In this document: piece by piece, positions 7,302 through 15,454 of the stretch
How positions within the stretch are numbered: the stretch's first letter is position 1
Layout of the letters: every line of letters starts with the position of its first letter
Assembly (NCBI GenBank): GCA_951800145.1
Contig: CATOJE010000029.1
Location: forward strand, 1 to 43,463
Length of the DNA stretch: 43,463 nt
Source of the DNA: an uncultured Lachnospiraceae bacterium
Lineage (GTDB): Bacteria; Bacillota; Clostridia; Lachnospirales; Lachnospiraceae
Reading direction: 5' to 3'
Position numbers and translations under genes: made by a program
Notes under the pieces: generated by a model
Told to the model about the DNA's origin: nothing
The model's input: only the letters and a program-made list of their open reading frames with translations
Databases searched by the model: none

Positions 7302-8744
7302 ATGTCATACGAAAACACATTTGGAACCTATGAACCGAGGCTTGTACTGAAGCATTTTTATGAGATCTCTCAAATCCCCCGGGGCTCCGGGAATATGGAG
7401 CGCATCAGCCATACAATCCTTCAATGGGCGCAGAACCTGGGGCTGGAGGCAGAGCTGGATGCAGTGAATAATGTATTTGTCCGGAAGCCTGCAAGCAGGG
7501 GCAGAGAGCAGCATCCGGCAGTGGCTCTGCAGGCCCACATGGATATGGTTTGTGAAAAAACAGATGGATCCACCCATGATTTTACCAAGGATCCCCTTCA
7601 TCTTCTATTCACTGACGGGGAAGTGATCCGTGCAAAGGACACCACCCTTGGCGGGGATGATGGGATCGGCGTGGCCATGATTATGGCAATCCTGGAGGAC
7701 ACTACCCTGGCCCATCCCCCGCTGGAGGCCATCTTCACAGTGGATGAAGAAACCGATATGAAGGGTGCGCAAAATTTCGACTGCCAAAAGCTGACTGCCA
7801 AAAAGTTAATTAATCTGGATATCGGCGCCATCGCTGTGGCCGGGAATGGGGAGACCGAATTCCGCATGCACATCCCAAGGCTGCAAACCCCGGTCAAGGC
7901 TGGCAGCCGGCAGCTGAGCCTTAAGGTATGCGGGCTTCAGGGCGGCCATTCCGGCGCGAAGGCCATCGAAGAGCGCGGCAATGCCATTACCCTTCTAAAC
8001 TGGCTCCTTCTCAAATTAGCCCGGTTCACCAGCTATCAGCTTATATCCTTCCAGGGAGGGGCGGGAAACTCCAGCTCCTTTGCCCGGACAGCGGAAGCGG
8101 TCATCGCCGTTTCCCCTGAGAATGAGTCGTTCATTTCCCAGCTCTGTGAGGAGCAGCTGAAAAATTATAAACTGGAGCTAGAGGATCGGGATCCGGATGT
8201 TCAGATCTCCCTGGCCCCAGCTGGTTCACCAGAGGCTTACGCTTTATCGGAAAAAACTGCAGACACCCTGCGGACGTTGCTTCTTTTGCTGCCCGACGGG
8301 CTGGTCAGCTTAAATAAAAAATGGCCGGGCCTTATAGAAACCACCGCAAATGTAGGGGTGGTGGAAACGCGCCAGGAGGAGCTTTATGTCACCATGCTGG
8401 CCCGGAGCTTTCTGGAGCACCGGCGGCATCTCCTCATCGGCAAGGCAAAAAGGCTCTGCTCCCTGCTCCAGATTCATGGCCAGGTGGATCACGACATCGC
8501 CCACTGGGACTACCGCATCCAAGATGAATTTTTAACTCTGGTAAAAAAGGAGTACCCGGAATTTTCCATCCGGATCGGCCAAGGAACCTGCGAGCTGGGC
8601 GTCTTTACGGATAAAAAGGAGGATTTAGAGGTTGTGGCCTTAAGCTGCCCTCACTATAAAGAGCATTCCCCTGAGGAATATATGCTCCGCAGCGATGTGG
8701 TTTCCTCCTATAACAGCCTGTTAAGGCTGCTGTCACAGCTATAG
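7302..8744 (+). CDS. pepD: cytosolic aminoacyl-histidine dipeptidase PepD (M20C)
   Basis: This 480-residue protein is the standard length for PepD, the broad-specificity di-zinc dipeptidase that cleaves Xaa-His and other dipeptides in the cytoplasm. Metal and catalytic residues are visible: His79 and Asp81 in ALQAHMDMVCEK, the GGDDG motif with Asp119/Asp120, and the Glu149-Glu150 pair in TVDEET. The lid domain (about 200-380) contains GGHSGAKAIEERGNA and GGAGNSS, and the late CELGVFTDK and HYKEHSPEEY segments provide the remaining metal-site region. The ATG follows GGAGG. The gene is monocistronic and its end overlaps the convergent LysR gene by 37 bases. Assignment is firm. Confidence 0.96.
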   Translation: MSYENTFGTYEPRLVLKHFYEISQIPRGSGNMERISHTILQWAQNLGLEAELDAVNNVFVRKPASRGREQHPAVALQAHMDMVCEKTDGSTHDFTKDPLHLLFTDGEVIRAKDTTLGGDDGIGVAMIMAILEDTTLAHPPLEAIFTVDEETDMKGAQNFDCQKLTAKKLINLDIGAIAVAGNGETEFRMHIPRLQTPVKAGSRQLSLKVCGLQGGHSGAKAIEERGNAITLLNWLLLKLARFTSYQLISFQGGAGNSSSFARTAEAVIAVSPENESFISQLCEEQLKNYKLELEDRDPDVQISLAPAGSPEAYALSEKTADTLRTLLLLLPDGLVSLNKKWPGLIETTANVGVVETRQEELYVTMLARSFLEHRRHLLIGKAKRLCSLLQIHGQVDHDIAHWDYRIQDEFLTLVKKEYPEFSIRIGQGTCELGVFTDKKEDLEVVALSCPHYKEHSPEEYMLRSDVVSSYNSLLRLLSQL

Positions 8745-9616
8745 GCGAGAATAAACTCCTTTAATTTTTTATAAGCCGGCTGCAGCTCCCGGTCCCTTAG
8801 CTGTACCAGATTAAACTTCCTGGCCACCCGGATCCCCCGGATCCGGAATCTGCGTACATCCGGCTCCCGTATCTTAGCGAATTTGGACACAGAGCTGATT
8901 CCCAGCCCGCAGGAAACGGCGAGGATAATTCCGTCAATGTTGCTGATTATACCATTGACCTCATAGTTCGCGCCGATGCTTTGCAGGGAGGCGCAGATCT
9001 GAGAATAGGTACTGCTGGCCTTGTCCCGCACGATCAACTGGAGCTTCATAGACGGATCCAGGGTAATCTCCGGGAATTCAGAAGGACAGCCTGCCAAAAT
9101 CGGATGGGCCTTGTGGGCGATAAACACCTGCTCATCATCTAAAAAAGGGCTCGCCTGAAACTGCGCCGGATCGATTTCTCCCGCAATGATGGCAAAGTCC
9201 AGAGATCCGTCGAGAAGCATGGCCTTCAGCGTGCTGGCAATGTAGGCGTAGAGCTGCACCTGTACCTGAGGATTCTGGCGCATATAATCGGATACCATAT
9301 AGGGGAGAAAGGTGGCGCTGACACTCATGGTGCAGCCCAGCCGGATCACCGGGTTCTCCGCCTCATGAAACATCCTCTGCTCCACTGCAGCCGCCTCGTT
9401 CAGAAGAGGCGCCACCCCGCAGAGCAGCGTTTTCCCTCCATGGGTCAGGTAAAGGCGGCGGCCCTGCCTTAAAAACAGCTCCACGCCATAATAGCGTTCC
9501 ATCTCACTGATAGCCTGGCTGACCGCCGGCGTTGTAATGTACAGAGATTTCGCCGCCTCAGACATATTCATATACTTACAGACCGCGGCAAAGATTTCAA
9601 AATTGCGAAGTGTCAT
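8708..9616 (-). CDS. LysR-family transcriptional regulator, divergent from the Tm-1/Mad operon
   Basis: The protein (302 residues from ATG 9616) has an N-terminal winged helix-turn-helix (about 1-60; MNMSEAAKSLYITTPAVSQA followed by a YYGVELFLRQGRRLYLT wing) and a type-2 periplasmic-binding-like effector domain (about 85-295). ATG 9616 is preceded by AAAGGAGAG at normal spacing, while the upstream ATG at 9634 has no site. It is transcribed away from the six-gene operon starting 123 bases off, the classical arrangement for a LysR activator whose co-inducer is a substrate or intermediate of the divergent pathway. Its stop lies inside the 3' end of pepD on the other strand. Confidence 0.9.
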   Translation of the reverse strand: MTLRNFEIFAAVCKYMNMSEAAKSLYITTPAVSQAISEMERYYGVELFLRQGRRLYLTHGGKTLLCGVAPLLNEAAAVEQRMFHEAENPVIRLGCTMSVSATFLPYMVSDYMRQNPQVQVQLYAYIASTLKAMLLDGSLDFAIIAGEIDPAQFQASPFLDDEQVFIAHKAHPILAGCPSEFPEITLDPSMKLQLIVRDKASSTYSQICASLQSIGANYEVNGIISNIDGIILAVSCGLGISSVSKFAKIREPDVRRFRIRGIRVARKFNLVQLRDRELQPAYKKLKEFILAYSCDSSLNRLL

Positions 9617-9738
9617 CCCGCTCTCCTTTCCCATATTGCTTATTTATCATGATGTTGGGGTGCTCCCCGGTATCTTATCATTTAATCAAAAAGACGGTGA
9701 GAAATCAAGAATTTTTTCCAGAAAGGTGGACTATAACC
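9617..9738. promoter_or_regulatory. divergent control region between the LysR gene and the operon
   Basis: The 122-base spacer should hold both promoters and LysR sites. TTATCAT occurs at 9644-9650 and 9675-9681, 31 bases apart (about three helical turns), and a GGGGTGCTCCCC palindrome lies at 9657-9668 between them. No clear -35/-10 pair could be assigned, which is common for activator-dependent promoters. The downstream gene has AGAAAGGTGG before its ATG. Confidence 0.4.
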
Positions 9739-10722
9739 ATGAAGCATCTACTGACTCCCCTGGAGCTAAAGGGCAGGCGCATCAAAAACCGGCTGCTCCT
9801 TGCGCCCTCGGGAACCGCAACCGGGAGCCCCGAGGGGCTGGTAACCGGTAAAACCCTGGACTGGTTTCGCCAGCGCTCCAAAGGCTTTGGAATCACGGTT
9901 ACAGAGCACACGGCCGTGGATACCCTGGGCCAGTATCACCCGAATATGCTGACTGCCGCCAGCGATCACTGCATCCCCGGTCTGCAAAGGCTGTCCAGTC
10001 TCCTCCGGGAGAATGGCTGCGTCAGCCTGCTCCAGCTGGATCACGACGGCGGCTGGAATCTGGAACAGCTGCGGGGGTGCCTTGACCCCTTGAAAAATCC
10101 GGAAATGACTTCCCCTGCAGATACCTTGAGCGACAGCGCCCTCGCCCGCATCGCCGAGGATTTCGGCAGTGCCGCCGCCCGGGTTCAAAAGGCCGGATTC
10201 GACGGGGTCCAGATTAAGGGCTCCCACGTGTTTTTAATCCATATGCTCTTTTCCCCTCTGACCAACCACCGGAGCTCCGGCCCCTACGCCGGCGGCAGCT
10301 TCCAGGGCCGCAGCCGTCTGTTTTTGGAGGTTCTCCAAAGTATACGGGCCAGGGTAAGCGCCTCCTTTCTGATTTCCGCCCGCATCGCTGCGGAGGACTT
10401 CTGCCCGGGAGGCAGCACGGTAGAGGATGCTATCCAGCTGGCAAAGCTTCTGGAGCAGAACGGCGCAGATCTCATCGACCTCTCCGGAGGCGTGAAATAC
10501 TACTACACCAATCCCTATTCCAACAAGCCAGGATATTTCGGGGCAGCTGCCGCAAGGATCCGCGCCGCAGTTTCGGTCCCGGTTGTCTTAACAGGAGGTG
10601 TGCACACGCCGGAGCAGGCGGAAAGGCTTCTGCAGGAGGAAACGGCTGACATCATCGGAGTTTGCCGCGCAGCCCGGGAAAATGAATACTGGGCGCAGCA
10701 GGCCCTTTCATCACACGGATAA
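9739..10722 (+). CDS. Old Yellow Enzyme-like NADH:flavin oxidoreductase
   Basis: The 327-residue protein from ATG 9739 covers the FMN-binding TIM barrel of the Old Yellow Enzyme family (LTPLELKGRRIKNRLLLAP at the start, LLQLDH near residue 100, FSPLTNHRS..GPYAGGSF near 171-187, and VVLTGGVHTPEQAERLL with a closing DIIGVCRAARE). It lacks the C-terminal FeS and NADH domains of the long bacterial forms, so it would be a short OYE. The substrate-binding pair that normally reads HxxH or HxxN in a HGAHGYL motif is here KGSH (Lys160, His163), and the phosphate loop is otherwise recognisable. It may therefore reduce an unusual enone or act on a different substrate. It is first gene of the operon, 12 bases before the Tm-1-like gene. 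Confidence 0.85.
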   Translation: MKHLLTPLELKGRRIKNRLLLAPSGTATGSPEGLVTGKTLDWFRQRSKGFGITVTEHTAVDTLGQYHPNMLTAASDHCIPGLQRLSSLLRENGCVSLLQLDHDGGWNLEQLRGCLDPLKNPEMTSPADTLSDSALARIAEDFGSAAARVQKAGFDGVQIKGSHVFLIHMLFSPLTNHRSSGPYAGGSFQGRSRLFLEVLQSIRARVSASFLISARIAAEDFCPGGSTVEDAIQLAKLLEQNGADLIDLSGGVKYYYTNPYSNKPGYFGAAAARIRAAVSVPVVLTGGVHTPEQAERLLQEETADIIGVCRAARENEYWAQQALSSHG

Positions 10723-10734
10723 GGAGGTTTTTCC

Positions 10735-11979
10735 ATGGAATCAAAAAAATGTGTCTGTCTCTGTGCCACTATAGACACGAAGGCGCCTCAGGCCTGCCTT
10801 CTCCAGGAAGAATTAACCCGCCGGAATATCCGATGCCTGCTTGTGGATATCTCATTGCAAAGGGCGGAAGGAAGCAATGCCCAGATCGGGCCGGCACAAA
10901 TCCTGGGAGATGCTTACCCGGCTATGCTTCAGGCCGCCAGCCGATCCGAAGCCGCGGCCCTTATGACCCATGGCTTGTCCGCGCTTTTCAGGGAGCTTAC
11001 CGGATCCGGAACCATCGACGGCATTGTAGGGATCGGGGGAGGCGGCGGAGCTTCGGTCATCTGCAAGGCTATGACTGGCCTCCCCTTCGGCTTTCCGAAG
11101 CTGATGGTTACGCCCTCCGCCTCCGGAGATACCACCTGGCTTACAATGGGGGAAGATATCCTCCTGATTAATCCGGTGGTGGATCTCCAGGCTAAGAATG
11201 GAATGCTCCGGCACATATTCGCCAAAACCGCTGCCATCCTTCAGGCCCAGCTGGCCACCGCGCCTTTGGCGAAGCCGGAGGAAAAGGCAGCCGCGGTCAC
11301 AGCCTTCGGCGTCACCACCCCCTGTGTCAACCGCTGTGTTTCCCGGCTGGAGGAGGAGGGCTTTACCGTTTATACCTTCACTGCCCGCGGGATTTCCGGG
11401 GGGAGAATCCTGGAGCGGATGATTCAGGAGGGCAGGTTCTGTGCTGTTCTGGACATCACAACCAGCGAAATCATCGATGAGGTGGCCGGCGGAATCTATT
11501 CTGCCGGCGAGCAGCGGCTGCGAAGCGCCGCTGCCGCGGGAATCCCTTATGTGGTTGTCCCCGGCGCCCTGGAGATGATTAATTCCACCTCCGGGCAAAG
11601 TGCCGGCTTCCAGGCCCAGGGAAGAACCATCTATGCCCACACTCCCCAAATGCACAAAATCCGTGCAAATGCAGAGGAGCTGACCCGGGCCGGCGAAATT
11701 TTTGCCCAGCGGCTCTCCCATCCTAATGGAAATGCATGTCTGTGTATCCCGTGCCGTGGATTTTCCTCGGTGAATCAAAAGGGGAAGAGCTTTTACGACC
11801 CGGAAGCCGATGCCGCCTTTATCCGGACCGTGCAGCAGAGGATGGATGGGCAGGTACCGGTATACCTGGCGGATCTCCACATCAATGATCCGGCCTTCGC
11901 AGACCTGCTGATACAGCATCTGCTAAACTTATGCGCAAAACAAAAATGCTCAGCAAAAGAAATGAGGAACCGAACATGA
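10735..11979 (+). CDS. Tm-1-like ATP-binding domain protein (UPF0261)
   Basis: The 414-residue protein belongs to the UPF0261/Tm-1-like family, whose eukaryotic relative is the N-terminal half of the tomato Tm-1 tobamovirus-resistance protein. Visible signatures are CATIDTKAPQACLLQEEL at the N-terminus, the Gly-rich nucleotide-type loop GIVGIGGGGGASV (about residues 97-109), MVTPSASGDTTWLTMGEDIL, and the later DITTSEIIDEVAGG with PGALEMINS. Bacterial function is not established. The start follows AAGGAGG. Its stop is part of ATGA, so the next gene starts by overlap and the two products are likely made in fixed ratio. The protein is cytoplasmic. Confidence 0.9.
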   Translation: MESKKCVCLCATIDTKAPQACLLQEELTRRNIRCLLVDISLQRAEGSNAQIGPAQILGDAYPAMLQAASRSEAAALMTHGLSALFRELTGSGTIDGIVGIGGGGGASVICKAMTGLPFGFPKLMVTPSASGDTTWLTMGEDILLINPVVDLQAKNGMLRHIFAKTAAILQAQLATAPLAKPEEKAAAVTAFGVTTPCVNRCVSRLEEEGFTVYTFTARGISGGRILERMIQEGRFCAVLDITTSEIIDEVAGGIYSAGEQRLRSAAAAGIPYVVVPGALEMINSTSGQSAGFQAQGRTIYAHTPQMHKIRANAEELTRAGEIFAQRLSHPNGNACLCIPCRGFSSVNQKGKSFYDPEADAAFIRTVQQRMDGQVPVYLADLHINDPAFADLLIQHLLNLCAKQKCSAKEMRNRT

Positions 11980-12824
11980 AAGCAAGAAAAAGCAGACAGG
12001 GCATACTGGATGGTATGCGACAGAAAATCGCGGCGGGGCAGGGGCTCCTGATTACCGGCGCCGGGAATGGCATGGTAGCCCGGATCGCCGATCAGTGCAG
12101 CGTAGACGGCATCGTCGTGTATAATTCCGGCAGATACCGCATGGACGGCCTGCCCTCCATAGCCGGTAATCTCCCCATCGGCGACGCCAATCAGATCGTC
12201 TATGACATGGGGAAGCACCAGATTCTCAACCGGGTGGAGCACACGCCGGTGATGGCCGGGGTGTACGGCGTGGATCCCACCAGGGATATGGAGCGCTTTC
12301 TCACCGAGCTTTACCAGCTGGGGTACTCCGGCGCCATTAATTTCCCCACCGTGGGAAAGCTCTCCGGCACTATGCGCAGTGAGCTGGAGCAGGTGGGGCT
12401 GGGATTTGACCGGGAGCTGGAAATGCTGCGCACCGCCTCCCGCCTGGGCATGGTGACCATGGCTTACTGCTATTGTGAAGAAGAAGCCGTAAAAATCGCC
12501 AGCGCCGGCGTGGATATCCTTATCTCCCACTCCGGCCTTACCTCCGGCGGGGATGTGGGCTTAAAGCGCACCACCTCTCTGGAGGAGACCATCTCCTTTA
12601 CCCAGAGGGTGCTTTCCGCCGCAAAGAGGGAAAACCCTCAGATCATCGCCTTATGCCACGGCGGCATTATGCAGTCGCCGGATATGGTAAACCACATATT
12701 AGCGCAAACCTGTGCAGAAGGGTTTGTGGGCTCCTCCAGCATCGAGCGGATCGCCACCGAGCAGACCCTCCGCACCACCATAAAAGAATACATGAATCTT
12801 AAGAGAGGTAACTTACATGAGTGA
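11976..12824 (+). CDS. phosphoenolpyruvate hydrolase-family TIM-barrel protein (Tm-1 C-terminal half)
   Basis: The 282 residues match the PEP_hydrolase/TIM-barrel signal-transduction family (PF09370). Recognisable stretches are LLITGAGNGMVARIADQ, VDGIVVYNSGRYRMDGLPS, MAGVYGVDPTRDMERFL, INFPTVGKLSG, ILISHSGLTSGG and a final GFVGSSSIERI. This barrel is the C-terminal half of plant and fungal Tm-1 proteins, so this gene and the previous one are the split form of that fusion. ATG 11976 overlaps the upstream stop by four bases and has AGGA before it; the longer frame from 11931 would overlap the upstream gene by 49 bases and is less likely. The reaction is unknown; PEP hydrolysis is a family label rather than a demonstrated activity. 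Confidence 0.88.
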   Translation: MKARKSRQGILDGMRQKIAAGQGLLITGAGNGMVARIADQCSVDGIVVYNSGRYRMDGLPSIAGNLPIGDANQIVYDMGKHQILNRVEHTPVMAGVYGVDPTRDMERFLTELYQLGYSGAINFPTVGKLSGTMRSELEQVGLGFDRELEMLRTASRLGMVTMAYCYCEEEAVKIASAGVDILISHSGLTSGGDVGLKRTTSLEETISFTQRVLSAAKRENPQIIALCHGGIMQSPDMVNHILAQTCAEGFVGSSSIERIATEQTLRTTIKEYMNLKRGNLHE

Positions 12825-14229
12825 AAAAGCAATCGCAAAAAAACCACATTTCCCCGACGGAATGGCCATCGTCATGTCCTTTACGCTGCTGGCCTGGCTC
12901 CTGAGCTTTGTCATCCCCTCCGGCACCTTTGAGCGGATCGCGGATCCCGTTACCGGCCGGAACATTGTAGACGCTGCTTCCTTCCACTTTGTAGATAAGA
13001 GCTATCTAAGCCTGATGGATCTGCTCTCCTCCCTCCATAATGGCTTTGTCAGCGCTTCGGACATGATTATCATGACCTTCCTCATCGGCGGCGCCTTCAG
13101 CGTAGCACGGAAAATCGGGATCATCGACATCATGATCAAACGGCTGGCATACCACATGCGCAATAAAAGCATCTGGGTCATCCCCATGATGATGATACTC
13201 ATCAGCCTGATGGAAAACTTTCTCGGCACACCGGAGATCTGCCTGATCTTCATTCCCATCTTGATGCCTTTGTTTTTGTCCCTGGGCTTTGATGCCATGA
13301 CCGCCTGCGGTGCAGTGCTGATCTCTGAATGCATTGGCTTTACGGTCTCCTTTGCCAATCCCTTCACCGTCATCATCGGCCAGAAGCTGGCCGGGCTCCC
13401 CCTGTACTCTGGCTTCGCCTTCCGCTTTATCGCCTGGGCGCTGTCCCTGGCTGTGGCGATCCTCTTTGTTGCAAGCTATGGAAAAAAGGTTCAGGCCAAT
13501 CCGGCCAAAAGCCTGGTGTATGATCCAGCCGCCAGCTCCGCTGCCGTCGCGGGCTTCCAGGTTGAGGACGCTGCCTTTACTCTGCGGCAAAAGCTGGCTG
13601 GAATCGCATTTTTGCTTATTTTTTCCGGTATGCTGATATCCATCATCTTTTTTGAAATGCTGGATATCGCCCAGATGGACGCGTTTTTCCTTTTAATGTG
13701 CATCGTTCCAGGTATGATTGCCGGGCTTAGCAGCAAGGAGCTGGTTGACGCGGTGATGAAAGGAGCCAAGTCGGTCATGTACGGCGCCTTTATGATGGCA
13801 GTGGCCAGGAGCGTCTCCACCATCCTGACTGCCTCTGGTACTGTCGATACCATCGTTTACTATCTCTCCGGCGCAGTCAGCCAGCTTCCCTCTTATCTGG
13901 CAGTGATTGGAATGCAGCTGGTACAGTCTGTGATGAACTTTGTCATCCCCTCCGGCAGCGGACAGGCCATCGTCACCCTGCCCATCCTCCTCCCGCTCTC
14001 AGATGTGGTAGGCATCACCAACCAGACCGCCATCATGGCATTCCAGTACGGGGACGGCCTGGCAAATATTATCGTCCCCAACTCCGGAATCCTCTTTGCC
14101 TGCCTGGCACTGGGAAATATCACCTATAACAAGTGGCTGAAATGGTTCGGAAAATTTTTCATCTTTCAGAATATTATGAGCTTTGGCGTATTGATTATAG
14201 CCCATCTGATCCAGTGGGGGCCATTCTGA
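12817..14229 (+). CDS. YfcC-family C4-dicarboxylate/arginine-type anaerobic carrier
   Basis: The 470-residue polytopic membrane protein fits the YfcC family (PF03606). It opens with PHFPDGMAIVMSFTLLAWLLSFVIPSG-type sequence, holds about 11-12 hydrophobic segments, and has the paired family motifs MENFLGTPEICLIFIPILMP (first half) and NFVIPSGSGQAIVTLPILLP (second half). The substrate of YfcC proteins varies and is mostly unknown; organic acids or amino acids are the usual guesses. Its ATG overlaps the upstream stop by eight bases behind AGAGGTAA. The operon holds a second carrier, MadLM, so one may import the substrate and the other exchange or export a product. Confidence 0.9.
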   Translation: MSEKAIAKKPHFPDGMAIVMSFTLLAWLLSFVIPSGTFERIADPVTGRNIVDAASFHFVDKSYLSLMDLLSSLHNGFVSASDMIIMTFLIGGAFSVARKIGIIDIMIKRLAYHMRNKSIWVIPMMMILISLMENFLGTPEICLIFIPILMPLFLSLGFDAMTACGAVLISECIGFTVSFANPFTVIIGQKLAGLPLYSGFAFRFIAWALSLAVAILFVASYGKKVQANPAKSLVYDPAASSAAVAGFQVEDAAFTLRQKLAGIAFLLIFSGMLISIIFFEMLDIAQMDAFFLLMCIVPGMIAGLSSKELVDAVMKGAKSVMYGAFMMAVARSVSTILTASGTVDTIVYYLSGAVSQLPSYLAVIGMQLVQSVMNFVIPSGSGQAIVTLPILLPLSDVVGITNQTAIMAFQYGDGLANIIVPNSGILFACLALGNITYNKWLKWFGKFFIFQNIMSFGVLIIAHLIQWGPF

Positions 14230-14231
14230 CC

Positions 14232-14600
14232 ATGTTTTTCGGCACTGTCTTAATCGCATTAAGCTTGCTTGCGGGTACGGCCCTTGGCAGTATTCTGGGC
14301 AGCCTTTTCAATCTGGATACGGAGGTTGGCAGCGTAGGGTTTGGAATTCTCATCTTTCTATTCCTTATCTCTGTCCTGAAAAGCACCCGGCATTTTTCTC
14401 CTGACCTTGAAAAGGGGATTCTCTTTTGGAAGCAGCTTTATATCCCGATTGTGATTGCCATGGCGTCCACACAGGATGTTTTCTCTGCCATGTCAAAGGG
14501 AGGTATCGCCATCGCATGTGGAGCTGCGCCTGTCCTGCTTACCATAGCGATTATGTTTTTACTTCGGGAAAGGTTGGAAAGCCATGAAGCTGATTCTTGA
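14232..14600 (+). CDS. madL: malonate transporter subunit MadL
   Basis: The 122-residue membrane protein matches the MadL family (PF03817): LIALSLLAGTALGSILG, VGSVGFGILIFLFLI, and a diagnostic FWKQLYIPIVIAMASTQDV segment with four predicted membrane spans. MadL and MadM together form a Na+-coupled malonate carrier in Malonomonas. ATG 14232 lies two bases after the YfcC stop, so translation is probably coupled; the longer frame from 14133 runs inside yfcC and is not used. The madM start at 14584 overlaps this gene's end by 17 bases. No malonate decarboxylase (mdc/mad) gene is in the window, so the transported acid may not be malonate. Confidence 0.9.
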   Translation: MFFGTVLIALSLLAGTALGSILGSLFNLDTEVGSVGFGILIFLFLISVLKSTRHFSPDLEKGILFWKQLYIPIVIAMASTQDVFSAMSKGGIAIACGAAPVLLTIAIMFLLRERLESHEADS

Positions 14601-15342
14601 ATTTCTGACTAAAAACAGCCTGCCTACAGGGATCCTGTATGTAGGAGCTGTATACCTGCTGGCAAAGGGAGCGGCAAAGCATCTCTTGAAACAGCCTGCC
14701 TGCGGCTCTGCCATGGCCGTCTTATCCGGCCTGCTTCTGTCCCTTTTCTGCGGCATGGCGACCCATAAAGCGTCGGGTATCGCAGACCTTGCAGTCTTCT
14801 CCGGCGTGGGAGTCCTGGGCTGCGCCACGCTGCGGGATATCTCAGTAGTAGCCGTTTCCTATGGCTCGGATATCCGCGCTATCATGAAGTACAAATGGGC
14901 GGGACTTGCTGCACTGTCAGGCGGTGTATGCCTGTCATTTGTAAGCGCGCTGCTCCTTGCCCTGGGCTTCGGCATCCGCGATCCCAGGGAGCTGACGGTC
15001 ATCGCCTCCGGAGCGGTCACCTTTATCGTAGGCCCGGTCACTGCCTCCGCCCTGGGGGTCACCTCCGGGGCGGTCGCCCTCTCCATCGCCATCGGTGTTC
15101 TCAAATCCATCGCCATCATGCTGCTGACCCCGTGGGCCGCCAGGGCAATCGGCTTAAAAACCCCCAAAAGCGCCATGATTTACGGGGCTCTCCTGGGCAG
15201 CACCAGCGGCGTATCCGCTGGATTAGCAGCCGTCGATCCGGATTTGGTTCCCTATGGCGCCATGATGGCCTCCTTTTATATGGGACTTGGCTGCCTCCTT
15301 TGCCCTACCCTTTTCTACTCACTGGTCTGCTGCATTGTATAG
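14584..15342 (+). CDS. madM: malonate transporter subunit MadM
   Basis: The 252-residue membrane protein is a full-length MadM (PF03818), with about eight hydrophobic spans and the signature regions GSAMAVLSGLLLSL, ITRDI-like CATLRDISVVAVSYG, GAVTFIVGPVTASALG, ALSIAIGVLKSIAI and the closing YGAMMASFYMGLGCLLCPT. With MadL it should form the two-subunit carrier for malonate or a related small carboxylate. Its start overlaps madL and follows GGAAAG. It is the last gene of the operon; no clear terminator follows within the 110-base spacer before the next promoter. Confidence 0.92.
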   Translation: MKLILEFLTKNSLPTGILYVGAVYLLAKGAAKHLLKQPACGSAMAVLSGLLLSLFCGMATHKASGIADLAVFSGVGVLGCATLRDISVVAVSYGSDIRAIMKYKWAGLAALSGGVCLSFVSALLLALGFGIRDPRELTVIASGAVTFIVGPVTASALGVTSGAVALSIAIGVLKSIAIMLLTPWAARAIGLKTPKSAMIYGALLGSTSGVSAGLAAVDPDLVPYGAMMASFYMGLGCLLCPTLFYSLVCCIV

Positions 15343-15369
15343 AATCGCTTTAAAATTTTCAAAAACAGG

Positions 15370-15398
15370 TGACTAAGCCCGCTGCTTTGTAGTATAAT
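15370..15398 (+). promoter_or_regulatory. promoter of the DUF4317 gene
   Basis: GTGACT (15370-15375) and a perfect TATAAT (15393-15398) are 17 bases apart, 57 bases before the start codon. AAAGGCGG precedes the ATG. Confidence 0.6.
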
Positions 15399-15454
15399 GA
15401 TTCTCTGCAACAAAAAATCACCATTGACACAAAGCAAAAAGGCGGTTACATACT

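Noticed and set aside
9657..9668. terminator at GGGGTGCTCCCC before the OYE-like gene
   Set aside because: The stem is only four pairs, has no T-run and lies in a divergent control region.
10852..11919. 355-residue open frame on the minus strand
   Set aside because: It is the shadow of the Tm-1-like gene in a GC-rich region; the plus strand has family homology, a good ribosome site and operon coupling.
11793..12530. 245-residue minus-strand frame rich in His and Gly
   Set aside because: It overlaps the TIM-barrel gene and shows no family features, only composition bias.
13006..13590. 194-residue minus-strand frame rich in Gln, Gly and His
   Set aside because: It is the antisense of the YfcC membrane gene and has no start site.
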